From an uncultured Steroidobacter sp. (lineage in GTDB: Bacteria; Pseudomonadota; Gammaproteobacteria; Steroidobacterales; Steroidobacteraceae): a stretch of 64,000 nt of DNA. Location of the stretch: positions 124,001-188,000 of the forward strand of contig CALLKK010000009.1 of NCBI GenBank assembly GCA_938008435.1. The letters are read 5' to 3'. Below, in pieces: positions 31,309 through 40,901 of the stretch; position 1 is the stretch's first letter, and each line of letters starts with the position of its first letter. The position numbers and the translations under genes were made by a program. Below the pieces are notes generated by a model, which saw only the letters and a list, made by a program, of their open reading frames with translations, did not search any database and had not been told where the DNA came from.

Positions 31309-33783
31309 GTGAATGCAGATCGACGAGATCCGCGCGCCGGCGCGGATAGGCCATACGGGCGCCCACGCATCGAGCCCACCGGCGGCGAGCATGTGGAGCA
31401 GGAGCTCCTTGCGACCCGCCAACAGCTCGAGCACACCACGAGCGAGCTCGCCCGCTCGGCCGCCTTCATGAACGCGGCGCTCGAAGCAGTCGCGGACGCC
31501 GTGATGACGACGGATCGGTTCGGCGCGATCACGAGCTGCAATCAGCATTACCTGAAGATGTTTCGCCTGACGCGCGCAGCGGTCGAGGGGCACGATCATC
31601 GTGCGCTCGTCGAACGCATGAGCGCACAGCTCGAAGATCCGCTCGACTTTCGCGCTCGCATCGAGGAGATCTACACCCTCGCGCCCGACGAAAGCTTCGA
31701 CGAGTTGCACTTGCGCGATGGACGCGTGATCGAGCGCTTCTCGAAGATCCAGGTCGTTGACTCCGAAGTCGTCGGCCGCGTCTGGAGCTTTCGCGACGTC
31801 ACCGTGCACGTTCAAGCGCGCGAGCAGCTGCGCGCGCTCAACCAACGGCTCGGCCGGCGCGTCGAAGAGCGCACCGACGCATTGCGGCGCACCGAGCGTC
31901 AATTCCTCCAACTCGTGCTCGGCATCAGCGATGCCGCGATCTTCATGCTCGACCCGAACGGGTACGTCACCACGTGGAACCCCGGCGCCGAACGCATCAA
32001 GGGCTACACGAGCGAGGAGATCATCGGGCAGCACTTCTCGATCTTCTACACGGAAGAAGACCGCGCGCGCGGCCTACCCACACGCGCGCTCCAGACCGCG
32101 GCGCGCAAGAGCAAGTACGAGGCGGAAGCATGGCGCGTGCGCAAGGACGGCTCGCGCTTCTGGGCCAGCGTGCTGGTCGATGCGATTCACGATGCGAATG
32201 GCCGGCTGCTCGGCTTTGCCAAGATCACGCGCGATATGACCGAATGGCGCGCCATGCAAGAGCAGCTCCACCAGGCGCAGAAGATGGAAGCGATCGGCCA
32301 GCTCACCGGCGGGGTCGCCCACGACTTCAACAACCTGCTCACGGTGATTCTCGGCAACCTCGATACGATCGCGCATCGGGTACCTGCTCAGGACACGCGC
32401 CTCAAGCGCGCGCTCGATCAAGCCGTTCGCGGCGCGCAGCGCGCCGCGACGCTCACTCAGCAGCTGCTCGCCTTTTCGCGTCGTCAGCCGCTCAATCCCA
32501 AGCCGATCGACGTCAATCGCCTGGTGAGCGGTGTTTCGGAGCTCATTCGCCGGACGCTCAACGAGAACATCTCTATCGAAACGGTGCTCGGCGCAGGTGT
32601 CTGGCGCATCGAGATCGACGCGCATCAGCTCGAAAGCGCTTTGCTCAACCTTGCCGTCAATGCGCGCGATGCGATGCCGCAGGGCGGCAAGCTCACCATC
32701 GAAACATGTAACGCGCACTTGGACGATCGCTACGCGGCCGACTACGCGGAAATCGCGCCCGGCCAATATGTGCTGATCGCCGTCAGCGATACCGGCGGCG
32801 GAATGGACAAAGAGATACTCAAACGCGCATTCGATCCGTTCTTCACGACGAAGCCGCTCGGCAAGGGCACCGGTCTGGGCTTGAGCCAGGTCTACGGTTT
32901 CGTCAAGCAATCTGGCGGACACATCAAGCTTTACAGCGAATCCGGTGAAGGCACCACGGTCAAGCTGTACCTGCCGCGCTATCTGGGCGCCGGACAAACC
33001 GACGTCGACACAGAGGAAACATTGACCGTTCCGCACGGCGATCCGAACGAAGTCATTCTCGTCGTCGAAGACGATGCGGACGTGCGCAGCTTCAGCTCGG
33101 AAAGTCTGCGCGATCTCGGCTTTTCGGTCCTCGAAGCTGCCGACGGGCCTACCGCGCTACGCATGCTCGAGGAGCATCCCGAAGTGAAGATGCTCTTCAC
33201 GGACGTCGGCCTGCCCGGCATCAACGGCCGCGAGCTCGTCGACGCGGCCCGCGCGCAGCGTCCCGGTCTGAAAGTGCTGTTCACCTCCGGCTACGCGCGC
33301 AACGCCATCGTGCACCAGGGACGCCTCGATCCGGGCGTGCAGCTCATCACCAAGCCGTTCACGCGTGCCCAGTTGGCGATACGAATCCGCGACGTGCTCG
33401 ATGCGCCAGCCGATGCAGCGGAACGCAAGACCGTGCTCGTCGTCGAAGACGAGCCGCTCGTGCGTCTGTTCTTGATCCAGACGATCGAACAGCTCGGCTA
33501 CGAGGCGCTGGAAGCGGAAACGGTCGAGCAAGCGCGCGAGCTCTTCGCTGCGCGTCGCGACATCGACGTCGCGTTCGTCGACGTGAGTCTGCCGGACGGC
33601 GACGGGCGCGAGCTCGTCCGATCGTTCTGCGCGGAGCGGCCGAATATGAACGTCGTGTTGGCCAGCGGCCACGCGCGAGCGACGCTCGCCGATGCGCTGA
33701 ACGACAATCCGCGCGTGCGCTTCGTGGCAAAGCCTTACGATGCAAATGCGATTCGCGCGTCGCTCAGCGTCGCGGGCGCGTAA
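31309..33783 (+). CDS. Hybrid sensor histidine kinase: two PAS, HisKA/HATPase, two receivers
   Basis: 824 residues from a GTG at 31309 (AGGGG upstream; ATG 31468 is an alternative that would trim a disordered start). Order: coiled coil (26-50); PAS1 (about 50-165); coiled coil (170-205); PAS2 (about 205-320, WNPGAERIKGYTSEEIIGQHF); HisKA with H338 in GGVAHDFNNLLTVI; HATPase (NLAVNARDAMPQGG, DTGGGMD, GTGLGLSQVYGFV); receiver 1 with D632 (FTDVGLPGINGREL); receiver 2 with D758 (FVDVSLPDGDGREL). There is no membrane segment and no Hpt or output domain, so the phosphate's destination is outside this gene. It overlaps the glgX stop tail-to-tail by 20 bp. Confidence 0.9.
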   Translation: MNADRRDPRAGADRPYGRPRIEPTGGEHVEQELLATRQQLEHTTSELARSAAFMNAALEAVADAVMTTDRFGAITSCNQHYLKMFRLTRAAVEGHDHRALVERMSAQLEDPLDFRARIEEIYTLAPDESFDELHLRDGRVIERFSKIQVVDSEVVGRVWSFRDVTVHVQAREQLRALNQRLGRRVEERTDALRRTERQFLQLVLGISDAAIFMLDPNGYVTTWNPGAERIKGYTSEEIIGQHFSIFYTEEDRARGLPTRALQTAARKSKYEAEAWRVRKDGSRFWASVLVDAIHDANGRLLGFAKITRDMTEWRAMQEQLHQAQKMEAIGQLTGGVAHDFNNLLTVILGNLDTIAHRVPAQDTRLKRALDQAVRGAQRAATLTQQLLAFSRRQPLNPKPIDVNRLVSGVSELIRRTLNENISIETVLGAGVWRIEIDAHQLESALLNLAVNARDAMPQGGKLTIETCNAHLDDRYAADYAEIAPGQYVLIAVSDTGGGMDKEILKRAFDPFFTTKPLGKGTGLGLSQVYGFVKQSGGHIKLYSESGEGTTVKLYLPRYLGAGQTDVDTEETLTVPHGDPNEVILVVEDDADVRSFSSESLRDLGFSVLEAADGPTALRMLEEHPEVKMLFTDVGLPGINGRELVDAARAQRPGLKVLFTSGYARNAIVHQGRLDPGVQLITKPFTRAQLAIRIRDVLDAPADAAERKTVLVVEDEPLVRLFLIQTIEQLGYEALEAETVEQARELFAARRDIDVAFVDVSLPDGDGRELVRSFCAERPNMNVVLASGHARATLADALNDNPRVRFVAKPYDANAIRASLSVAGA

Positions 33784-35932
33784 CGCGGTCGATCTCCGTG
33801 TTGCTCTGCGCCTCCAAACTGAAGACGAGGAGCGAGCGACCGGTCACGGCGTAAGTCTCGCCGCTCACGAAATTGACCTTGCCGCGCGCGGCCAGGTTCT
33901 CCGGCACGTTCGTATCGATGAGCAGCGACCAGCGTGCCGCCTCGGCTTCGCCGGGCAGCACGAAATTGACCACGTCGTGATACGCGTTGAGCACGATCAA
34001 GATCGTGGCATCGTGACCGCGCTGGCGAATTCCGGACGTCTGCGCCCGCCCGTCGAGCAGCATACCGAAGCACAGCATGTTGTCGTCGTCCCAGTGCTCC
34101 GCCTGCATTTCGACGCCGGCGGCATTGAGCCAGGTAATCTCGCGGAGCTCGATTTCTTCGCTTATCTCGCCCGACAGGAAGCGATTGCGGCGTAGGATCG
34201 GGTACTTCGCGCGCAACGCCGTGAGCTCGCGCACGAACTTCACGAGCGATTCGTTCTTGCGCGCGAGATCCCAGTCGACCCAGCTGATCGGATTGTCCTG
34301 GCAGTAGGCATTGTTGTTGCCCTGCTGCGTGCGCGCGAACTCATCGCCCGCCAGCAGCATCGGCGTGCCCTGCGACAGCAGCAAAGTCGCGAGAAGATTG
34401 CGCATCTGCCGTCCGCGCAATTCCAGCACGGCCGGATCGTCGGTCGGTCCTTCGGCGCCGCAATTCCACGAGCGGTTGTCGGACGTGCCGTCGCGATTGT
34501 CTTCGCCGTTGGCTTCGTTGTGTCGCTCGTTGTAGCTCACCAGATCGTGCAGCGTGAAGCCGTCATGCGCCGTCACGAAGTTAACGCTGGCATAAGGCCT
34601 ACGCCCGAAACGATCGAAGATATCGGGGGAGCCGTGCAGACGCGGCGCGATTGCCGAGGCGGAAGCCTCTCCGCGCCAGAAGTCGCGCACTGCATCGCGG
34701 AACTTGTCGTTCCACTCGGCCCATCCTGGCGGAAATTCGCCCACCTGATATCCGCCCGGGCCGCAATCCCACGGTTCGGCGATGAGCTTCACCGTATTGA
34801 GCACCGGATCCTGCGAGCAGGCCTTCAGGAAGCCGCTCTGATTGCTGAAGCCTTTCGCCTCGCGCGCGAGGATGGTCCCGAGATCGAATCGAAAACCGTC
34901 GACGTGCATTTCCTGCACCCAGTAGCGCAGGCTGTCCGTGACCATTTGAATGACGCGCGGATGGCTCAAATTGAGCGTATTGCCGGTGCCCGTGTCGTTG
35001 ATGTAATAGCGCTTCTGCTCCGGTATCAGGCGATAGTAAGAAGCATTGTCGATGCCCTTGTAGCAGAGCGTCGCGCCGCGCTCGTTACCCTCGGCCGTGT
35101 GGTTGTAAACGACATCGAGGATCACCTCGAGTCCCGCGTCATGAAAACGCGCGACCATTTCCTTGAACTCTTGCACGCCGCGCCAGGGATCGGCGAAGTA
35201 GCGCGGATCGGCGGCAAAGAATGCGATCGAGTTGTAGCCCCAGTAGTTGGTGAGACCCTTTTCGAGCAAGTGGCTGTCGTTCAGAAACATGTGAATCGGC
35301 AGCAGCTCGACGGTCGTGACACCAAGCGACTTGATGTACTGCACGACTTCGGACACGGCGAGCCCGGCGAACGTACCGCGCAGTCGCTCAGGCACGGCCG
35401 GATGCAGCTTCGTGTAACCGCGCACGTGCGTTTCGTAGATGATCGTGCGATCCCACGGCACGAGCGGCTTGGCGTTCTGCTTCCAGTCGAAGGACGGATC
35501 GACGACGACGCACTTCGGCACGAACGGCGCGCTGTCGCGCTCGTCGAACGATAGATCCTCGTCCGGCGAGCCGATCGTGTAACCGAAACAAGCAGGATCC
35601 CAACGCAGCTCGCCGATGAGCTCGCGTGCGTACGGGTCGAGCAATAGTTTGTTCGGATTGAAACGGTGACCTTGCTCGGGCTCGTAAGGTCCATGCACGC
35701 GGTAGCCGTAAACCGTGCCTGGCCCGAGACCGGTCACGTAGCCGTGCCAGATCTCGTCCGTGTATTCCGGCAGCTCGATGCGCTCGATCTCCTTCTCGCC
35801 GCGCGCATCGAACAGGCAAAGCTCGACTTTGGTGGCGTTCGCGGAAAATAGCGAGAAGTTCACGCCCTTGCCGTCCCAGGTCGCACCGCGAGGATGCGGC
35901 TGGCCTTCCCTCAGCCGAATCGACTTGTCCAT
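33764..35932 (-). CDS. glgX: Glycogen debranching enzyme GlgX (isoamylase type)
   Basis: A 722-residue GH13 enzyme. The N-terminal CBM48 (GATWDGKGVNFSLFSANATKVEL, split) leads into the barrel. The catalytic residues are visible: nucleophile D350 (FRFDLG), acid E386 (AEPWDCGPGGYQ) and D457 (TAHDGFTLHDLVSY). It hydrolyses alpha-1,6 branches of limit dextrins. ATG 35932 follows GGAGAGGG; the open frame extends 95 codons upstream but without homology. No other glycogen genes are adjacent, so it stands alone here. Confidence 0.95.
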   Translation of the reverse strand: MDKSIRLREGQPHPRGATWDGKGVNFSLFSANATKVELCLFDARGEKEIERIELPEYTDEIWHGYVTGLGPGTVYGYRVHGPYEPEQGHRFNPNKLLLDPYARELIGELRWDPACFGYTIGSPDEDLSFDERDSAPFVPKCVVVDPSFDWKQNAKPLVPWDRTIIYETHVRGYTKLHPAVPERLRGTFAGLAVSEVVQYIKSLGVTTVELLPIHMFLNDSHLLEKGLTNYWGYNSIAFFAADPRYFADPWRGVQEFKEMVARFHDAGLEVILDVVYNHTAEGNERGATLCYKGIDNASYYRLIPEQKRYYINDTGTGNTLNLSHPRVIQMVTDSLRYWVQEMHVDGFRFDLGTILAREAKGFSNQSGFLKACSQDPVLNTVKLIAEPWDCGPGGYQVGEFPPGWAEWNDKFRDAVRDFWRGEASASAIAPRLHGSPDIFDRFGRRPYASVNFVTAHDGFTLHDLVSYNERHNEANGEDNRDGTSDNRSWNCGAEGPTDDPAVLELRGRQMRNLLATLLLSQGTPMLLAGDEFARTQQGNNNAYCQDNPISWVDWDLARKNESLVKFVRELTALRAKYPILRRNRFLSGEISEEIELREITWLNAAGVEMQAEHWDDDNMLCFGMLLDGRAQTSGIRQRGHDATILIVLNAYHDVVNFVLPGEAEAARWSLLIDTNVPENLAARGKVNFVSGETYAVTGRSLLVFSLEAQSNTEIDRVTRPRR

Positions 35933-36056
35933 TACCGCCCTCTCCGCCACCGGAATGCGAGCAGAACGCCTCGTGCCGCAGTCGCGTTCCGACAACCCGA
36001 CGTTGCGTCGCAGCCTGCATTGCTTCTGCCCGCCGCTTTGGGCAGCATCGGTCGCA

Positions 36057-36626
36057 ATGGACGCCCTCCTCAGCATTGCGCTCGGCATCGGGCTCGCAGC
36101 AGCGACCGGTTTTCGCGTGTTCGTGCCCCTTCTTGCCGCAGGGCTCGCGGCGCGTGCCGGCTGGATTCCGCTCACCGAATCGTTTGCGTGGCTGGCCTCG
36201 ACTCCTGCGCTGCTCATGCTCGGTACGGCAGCGATCCTCGAGACATTGGCGTATTACATCCCGGGCATCGACCACGCGCTCGATGCGCTCGCAGGTCCGG
36301 TCGCCCTCGTCGCAGGCGTCGTCGCGAGCGCCTCGGTCATGACGAACGTGGATCCGGCGCTCGTATGGCCAATCGCGATCATTGCAGGCGGCGGCATCGC
36401 CGGCGCAACCAAGGGCACCTCGGCCGTCGTGCGCGCAAAAACTGGGCTGGCGACGGCGGGTCTTGGCAATCCGGTCGTGAGCACCGCCGAAACAACCGGC
36501 GCTATCGTGCTGTCGGTGCTCGCTTTGCTGCTGCCGATCGTTGCGCTCGCACTGATCGTTGCGCTGCTTATATTCACGATTTGCAGGATCTATAAGCGTC
36601 GGACCGCTAGGAAGAATCCGGTCTGA
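36057..36626 (+). CDS. DUF4126 membrane protein
   Basis: A 189-residue protein with five or six hydrophobic helices. It begins MDALLSIALGIGLAAATGFRVF; later come ETLAYYIPGIDHALDALAGP, AIIAGGGIAGATKGTSAVVRAKTG and a basic C-terminal tail (CRIYKRRTARKNPV). These match the DUF4126 family of unknown function. The frame is open upstream into glgX antisense, but ATG 36057 is the family start. It is divergent from glgX. Confidence 0.82.
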   Translation: MDALLSIALGIGLAAATGFRVFVPLLAAGLAARAGWIPLTESFAWLASTPALLMLGTAAILETLAYYIPGIDHALDALAGPVALVAGVVASASVMTNVDPALVWPIAIIAGGGIAGATKGTSAVVRAKTGLATAGLGNPVVSTAETTGAIVLSVLALLLPIVALALIVALLIFTICRIYKRRTARKNPV

Positions 36627-36741
36627 CAGCTCGTTCGCGCTCAGCACGTATATACTGCGCGCTCTTGGCGACTCGCGCGGACACCACCGCCGTCGCCGGC
36701 CCGGACACGAGGTGCCGGGCCCGTTGCTAGAGGTTCAAGAG

Positions 36742-37281
36742 ATGCGACTCGAGAAGATTCCGATCGGACGTAATCCGCCTGAAGAAGTGAACGTCATCGT
36801 CGAGGTGCCGGTAGGCGGTCCGCCCATCAAGTACGAGATGGACAAGGAATCGGGCGCGCTGTTCGTCGATCGCTTCCTGTATACGGCGATGCGCTATCCC
36901 GGCAACTATGGCTTCATTCCGCACACGCTGTCCGAGGACGGCGATCCCTGCGACGTGCTCGTTGCGAATCAACGCGGCGTCGCTCCTGGCGCCGTGCTCG
37001 CCGTACGCCCGATCGGCGTGCTGCTGATGCAGGACGAAGCCGGCGGCGACGAGAAGATCCTTGCCGTGCCCGTACCGCGCCTGACGCGGCGTTACGAGAA
37101 AGTTGTCAACTACACCGACATGCCCGGCATTACGCTCAAGCAGATCGAGCACTTCTTCACGCACTACAAAGATCTCGAATCCGACAAGTGGGTGAAGACC
37201 GTCGGCTGGGGCGATGCAGACAAGGCGAAAGAGCTCATCGTCCAAGCGATCGAACGCGCGAAGGCGGCGCAGACGAAGTAG
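36742..37281 (+). CDS. ppa: Inorganic pyrophosphatase (family I)
   Basis: A 179-residue soluble family I PPase. It has the metal-site EDGDPCDVLV (D66, D68, D71, equal to E. coli D65/D67/D70), RYPGNYGFIP, and the later DEAGGDEKILAVP and YKDLESDKWVKTVGW motifs. It hydrolyses pyrophosphate to drive biosynthesis. ATG 36742 is where family homology starts; AGAGG lies slightly upstream. The stop TAG (37279-37281) merges with the first heptad of array J (TAGGCTGGGAGCTGGGG). Confidence 0.96.
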   Translation: MRLEKIPIGRNPPEEVNVIVEVPVGGPPIKYEMDKESGALFVDRFLYTAMRYPGNYGFIPHTLSEDGDPCDVLVANQRGVAPGAVLAVRPIGVLLMQDEAGGDEKILAVPVPRLTRRYEKVVNYTDMPGITLKQIEHFFTHYKDLESDKWVKTVGWGDADKAKELIVQAIERAKAAQTK

Positions 37282-37468
37282 GCTGGGAGCTGGGGACTGG
37301 AGGGACAGCGCGCTTCGCGCTTTGCTACCCAGAGCCCAGCGCCCCAAGACTGTAGGCTGTAGCAAAGAAAATGCTTTCGGCGCGTTGCGCCGAAAGCAAG
37401 AATGCCTAGCGGCAGGAGCGCGCAATGCGCGCATTTCGGGCCAGAGCCCAGGGCCCAGGGCCCGTTCG
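37279..37468. repeat. Heptad-repeat array J
   Basis: TAGGCTGGGAGCTGGGG heptads are followed by a GCGCGCTTCGCGC core, CCCAGAGCCCAGCGCC, a GACTGTAGGCTGTAGCAAAG block and a strong 12-bp hairpin (listed separately). Then come GAGCGCGCAATGCGCGC, a GGGCCAG tag remnant and GAGCCCAGGGCCCAGGGCCC heptads. It spans the whole gap between convergent ppa and the aldo/keto reductase gene. Confidence 0.85.
37372..37398. terminator. Perfect 12-bp hairpin within array J
   Basis: TGCTTTCGGCGC (37372-37383) and GCGCCGAAAGCA (37387-37398) pair perfectly around a GTT loop, about 90 bp after the ppa stop. Its placement between convergent genes suits a bidirectional terminator, but neither side has a clear T-run. 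Confidence 0.55.
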
Positions 37469-38500
37469 TCACACCGGCGGCGGATTGCGCTTCACGAAGC
37501 CGCGCTGATGCCAGTAGGGATACGGCAGCGTCACGGCGCTCGCTTCGTCGAGCTTCTTCATGTGTTCGCTCGATAGCTGCCAGCCCACCGCACCCAAGTT
37601 CTGCCGCAATTGCTCTTCCGTGCGCGCGCCGATGATGACGCTCGTTACCGTCGGGCGTTGCAGCAGCCAATTGATCGCAATCTGCGGAATCGTCTTGCCG
37701 GTTTCGCGGGCGACTTCATCGAGCGCATCGACGACTCGATACAAATACTCTTCCGGCACCGGCGGACCGCCTTCTACGGTCGCTTGATTGCGCAGGCGCG
37801 TGACTTCGGGCAGCGGCTGACCGCGGCGAATCTTGCCGGTCAGGCGGCCCCAGCCGAGCGGGCTCCAGACGATCGTGGCGATTTTCTGATCGAGCGCGAG
37901 CGGCATGAGCTCCCATTCGTAGTCGCGTCCGATGAGCGAGTAATACGCCTGATGCGCAACGTGCCGCACCCAGCCGTGCTTCTCCGAGATCGCGAGCGAC
38001 TTCATGAGATGCCAGCCCGAGAAATTGGAGCAGCCGATGTATCGGATCTTGCCCGCGCGCACGAGATCGTCGAGCGTGCGCAGCGTTTCCTCGATCGGCG
38101 TCACGGCATCGAAGCCATGCAGCTGGAACAGGTCGATGTAATCCGTCCCGAGTCGCCGCAGACTCGCGTCGACAGCTCGCAGGAGCGCATATCTCGATGA
38201 GCCCACATCGTTCGGGCCGGGACCGACCGTGAAGGTCGCCTTCGTCGAGATGATGACCTTGTCGCGCCGGCCGCGGATGGCCTGCCCCAAGATCTCTTCT
38301 GCCGCACCGCCGGAATAGACATCGGCCGAGTCGAACATGTTGACGCCGGCATCGAGACAGATGTCGACCAGCCGGGTGGCGAGCTTGACGTCGACCTCGC
38401 CGAAGCCGCGGAAGAATTCGCCGCGGCCGCCGAACGTTCCGGTGCCGAGGCTCAGCACGGGCACTTTGAAGCCCGAAAAACCAAGTTGCCTGTATTCCAT
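37469..38500 (-). CDS. Aldo/keto reductase
   Basis: A 343-residue AKR barrel. It has MEYRQLGFSGFKVPVLSLGTG, the catalytic tetrad region FDSADVYSGGAAEEILG (Asp, Tyr), VIISTKATF (Lys), DLFQLHGFD (His), YIGCSNFSGW, and the C-terminal NADP-binding VIIGARTEEQLRQNLGAVGW. It is closest in pattern to the YghZ/Kvbeta-like group. It reduces aldehydes or ketones with NADPH; the physiological substrate is unknown. ATG 38500 is the family start; the open frame upstream is not conserved. Confidence 0.92.
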   Translation of the reverse strand: MEYRQLGFSGFKVPVLSLGTGTFGGRGEFFRGFGEVDVKLATRLVDICLDAGVNMFDSADVYSGGAAEEILGQAIRGRRDKVIISTKATFTVGPGPNDVGSSRYALLRAVDASLRRLGTDYIDLFQLHGFDAVTPIEETLRTLDDLVRAGKIRYIGCSNFSGWHLMKSLAISEKHGWVRHVAHQAYYSLIGRDYEWELMPLALDQKIATIVWSPLGWGRLTGKIRRGQPLPEVTRLRNQATVEGGPPVPEEYLYRVVDALDEVARETGKTIPQIAINWLLQRPTVTSVIIGARTEEQLRQNLGAVGWQLSSEHMKKLDEASAVTLPYPYWHQRGFVKRNPPPV

Positions 38501-38693
38501 GGAGCTACGCGTGATGAACTTGAGATATGAACAAAGACAAAGAAGCGGATCGCCGAGTCGCCGCGACCTGCGACCGCTCACTGTTATACCCGAAGTTGTG
38601 CGCCACAGGATGGGTTGAACGCACGAGACACCGCGGTCGTTTCCGACGACGCGTCTCGGCTTCCAAGATGCGCCGCGGACTGCGCGGCACGAG

Positions 38694-39305
38694 CTACCAG
38701 CGTGTTGCGCCAGGACCGCTGCGGCGTTGGCTGCGCCAATAGCGCATGAGGCAAAAGCCCGTGACCATGCCGCCGATATGCGCGAAATGCGCAATGCCGG
38801 ACATCGTCTGAGTGATGCCCAAGTAGAGCTCGAGCAGGCCGTAGAGCGTGACGAACAGCCATGCCGGCATCGGAATCGGCGGGAAGATGAGCATGATCAT
38901 GCGCTTCGGATACGTCATCCCGAAGGCGAGCAGCAATCCGAACACCGCGCCCGAGGCGCCGACCGTCGGCGTACCCGGCAAGTTGAGCTGGGCCAGCACG
39001 ATCAGATGCATGAGCGCCGCGCCCACCACGCATGTCAGGTAGTAGATCAAATAGCGCCGCGAGCCGAACAGGCGCTCGATCTCCGAGCCGAACATGAAGA
39101 GCGCGAACATATTGAAGAAGAGGTGGGCCAGGCCGCCGTGCAGAAAGCCGTAGCTGATCAGCTGCCACGGACCGAACAGCCCGGAGCCCGGGGGCCACAG
39201 CGCGAACACGCGCTCCATCCCGAAGCCGAGCAACACCTGCAAGATGAAGACGCCGATATTGGTCAGGATCAGCGCCTTGTTGACGGGGGAAATTCGATCG
39301 AACAT
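38694..39305 (-). CDS. Rhomboid family intramembrane serine protease
   Basis: A 203-residue protein with six predicted helices. The catalytic serine is in GASGAVFG (S118) and the partner histidine in AHIGG (H176). The HGGLAHLFFNM motif in helix 2 (H61, N65) is also present. It cleaves single-pass membrane proteins within the bilayer. This is a minimal six-helix form without extra N-terminal or C-terminal domains. No substrate is apparent nearby. Confidence 0.93.
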   Translation of the reverse strand: MFDRISPVNKALILTNIGVFILQVLLGFGMERVFALWPPGSGLFGPWQLISYGFLHGGLAHLFFNMFALFMFGSEIERLFGSRRYLIYYLTCVVGAALMHLIVLAQLNLPGTPTVGASGAVFGLLLAFGMTYPKRMIMLIFPPIPMPAWLFVTLYGLLELYLGITQTMSGIAHFAHIGGMVTGFCLMRYWRSQRRSGPGATRW

Positions 39306-39466
39306 TTCCCCGCTATGTAGACGATCGTCCGTATTTCAATGGCACTGGATGAATCTCCGCAAATGCTGCACGGCTCGGCACGCCCACCAGGCTAGGGGCG
39401 GCCCGTGCGGGCGGCAAGGCCGGCGGCACCAGCAACAGGATGCCGTAACAGCCAGCGGCACGCCAT

Positions 39467-40852
39467 TTAGAATCGATAAGCGAACTGCACGCCGAGAATG
39501 TCGATCGCGGACTCCTGCTGGCCGACGAGATGTCCGAACGCGTTCGCTTCCCCAGCATGCTGATCGAGCGGTACGTCGGCACTGAACAGATGGGCATATC
39601 CGACGTCGAGCACGAACCGATCGCCCGTGTCATAGCGTGCGCCGAGGGCCACCCAGGTGCGGTCGGTGTCCGGCAAGCGGGGCGTGCGAGTGCTGTCCGG
39701 CACCGCGGATTCATCGAACGCTACCCCAAACTTGAACGTCCAGGCGTCGTTGACGCGATAGCTGGCGCCGAGCGCAAAGCGCCACGTATCGCGCCAATGC
39801 TCGGGCGTGCTCGAAACCGTCGTACCGTCGGGACGCACGACGCGCAGCTCCTCGACGCTGCTCCAACCCGTCCATGCCACGTCCGCAAGCAATTGCCAGC
39901 GCTCGCCGAAACGCTGCGAGAACGACACCGTCGCGATGTCCGGCAGCTCCAGATCGACCGAAGCGGCCGTGGTTGCGTAAGGACCGCCGGGCGCCGAGAC
40001 GAATGCGATGAGCGAGGCGCCGGTCGGATCGGACGACGTTGCAGGCAGGAAGCGCGCCGAACCTTCGACGTCGTAGTCGAGACCCGAGCGATAGGCAAAT
40101 CCAAGACGCGCCGTCGGCGTGAGCTCGAACGAGACGCCGACATTGAAACCCCACGCGCCATCGTCGCCGCGCACGATCGCCTTGCCTTCCAGTTGCGCAT
40201 TCGCGGCAATCAGTGCCGGGATGTTCTCGGGCGGCACACCTGCTGCGCTCGCCGCTCCCGCGACGATGGCGGTGTAATTGACGGCATTGGTGAGCTCGGC
40301 CTGCAGGCGCTGATAGTTGATGCCGAAGCCGATCGTGACGACATCGTTCACACGCCACGCCAACGCGGGATTGAAGTTGTATGTGGCAATCTCGGAATTG
40401 AGCGCCTGAAAGCGCCCCATCCAATCGTCGGAATACTCGAGCTTGAGGCCGAACGGCACGTTGATGCCGAAACCGAAGGCAATGCGCTCGTTGAGCGGCC
40501 ACGCGACATAGACGCTCGGCACGACGTTCCAATCGCCGGCATCGCCGCCCTCGCTGCCGAGCGGCTGCGTGAGCGCTGGCGTGGAGCCGCGATCGCGAAA
40601 CTCCGAAGAGATATTGATAGCGGAGATCGACACGACGGTCTGACCGTGCTCGAGCAGCGCGAGCGAGGCGGGGTTGTAGAACATCGCCGAAGCATCATCG
40701 GCCGCAACCGTCGTGCCGGCGAAAGCGTTGCCGAGTCGAGCGGCGCTTTGTTCAAGAAGCGCAAAGCCGGAGGCCCACGCCGCTGCTGGCGCTACGCTCG
40801 AGGCTGCAAGCAAGACAAACGTGACCGATCGCGGCAATGAATAGGCATCCAT
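39467..40852 (-). CDS. FadL/OmpP1-type outer-membrane transporter
   Basis: A 461-residue beta-barrel protein. It has a signal peptide (residues 1-27, ending AAAWA) and the conserved N-terminal hatch SGFALLEQSAARLGNAFAGTTVAADDASAMFYNPASLALL (split family signature). It ends VQFAYRF, with the terminal Phe typical of BAM-assembled barrels. FadL-type channels admit long-chain fatty acids or other hydrophobic compounds. ATG 40852 follows GAGGAA. A small palindrome 50 bp upstream may be an operator. Confidence 0.9.
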   Translation of the reverse strand: MDAYSLPRSVTFVLLAASSVAPAAAWASGFALLEQSAARLGNAFAGTTVAADDASAMFYNPASLALLEHGQTVVSISAINISSEFRDRGSTPALTQPLGSEGGDAGDWNVVPSVYVAWPLNERIAFGFGINVPFGLKLEYSDDWMGRFQALNSEIATYNFNPALAWRVNDVVTIGFGINYQRLQAELTNAVNYTAIVAGAASAAGVPPENIPALIAANAQLEGKAIVRGDDGAWGFNVGVSFELTPTARLGFAYRSGLDYDVEGSARFLPATSSDPTGASLIAFVSAPGGPYATTAASVDLELPDIATVSFSQRFGERWQLLADVAWTGWSSVEELRVVRPDGTTVSSTPEHWRDTWRFALGASYRVNDAWTFKFGVAFDESAVPDSTRTPRLPDTDRTWVALGARYDTGDRFVLDVGYAHLFSADVPLDQHAGEANAFGHLVGQQESAIDILGVQFAYRF

Positions 40853-40901
40853 GGCGTTCCTCGAGATCCGGCTCGACAGAACGCGCAACGCGCCCAGCCC
40901 G

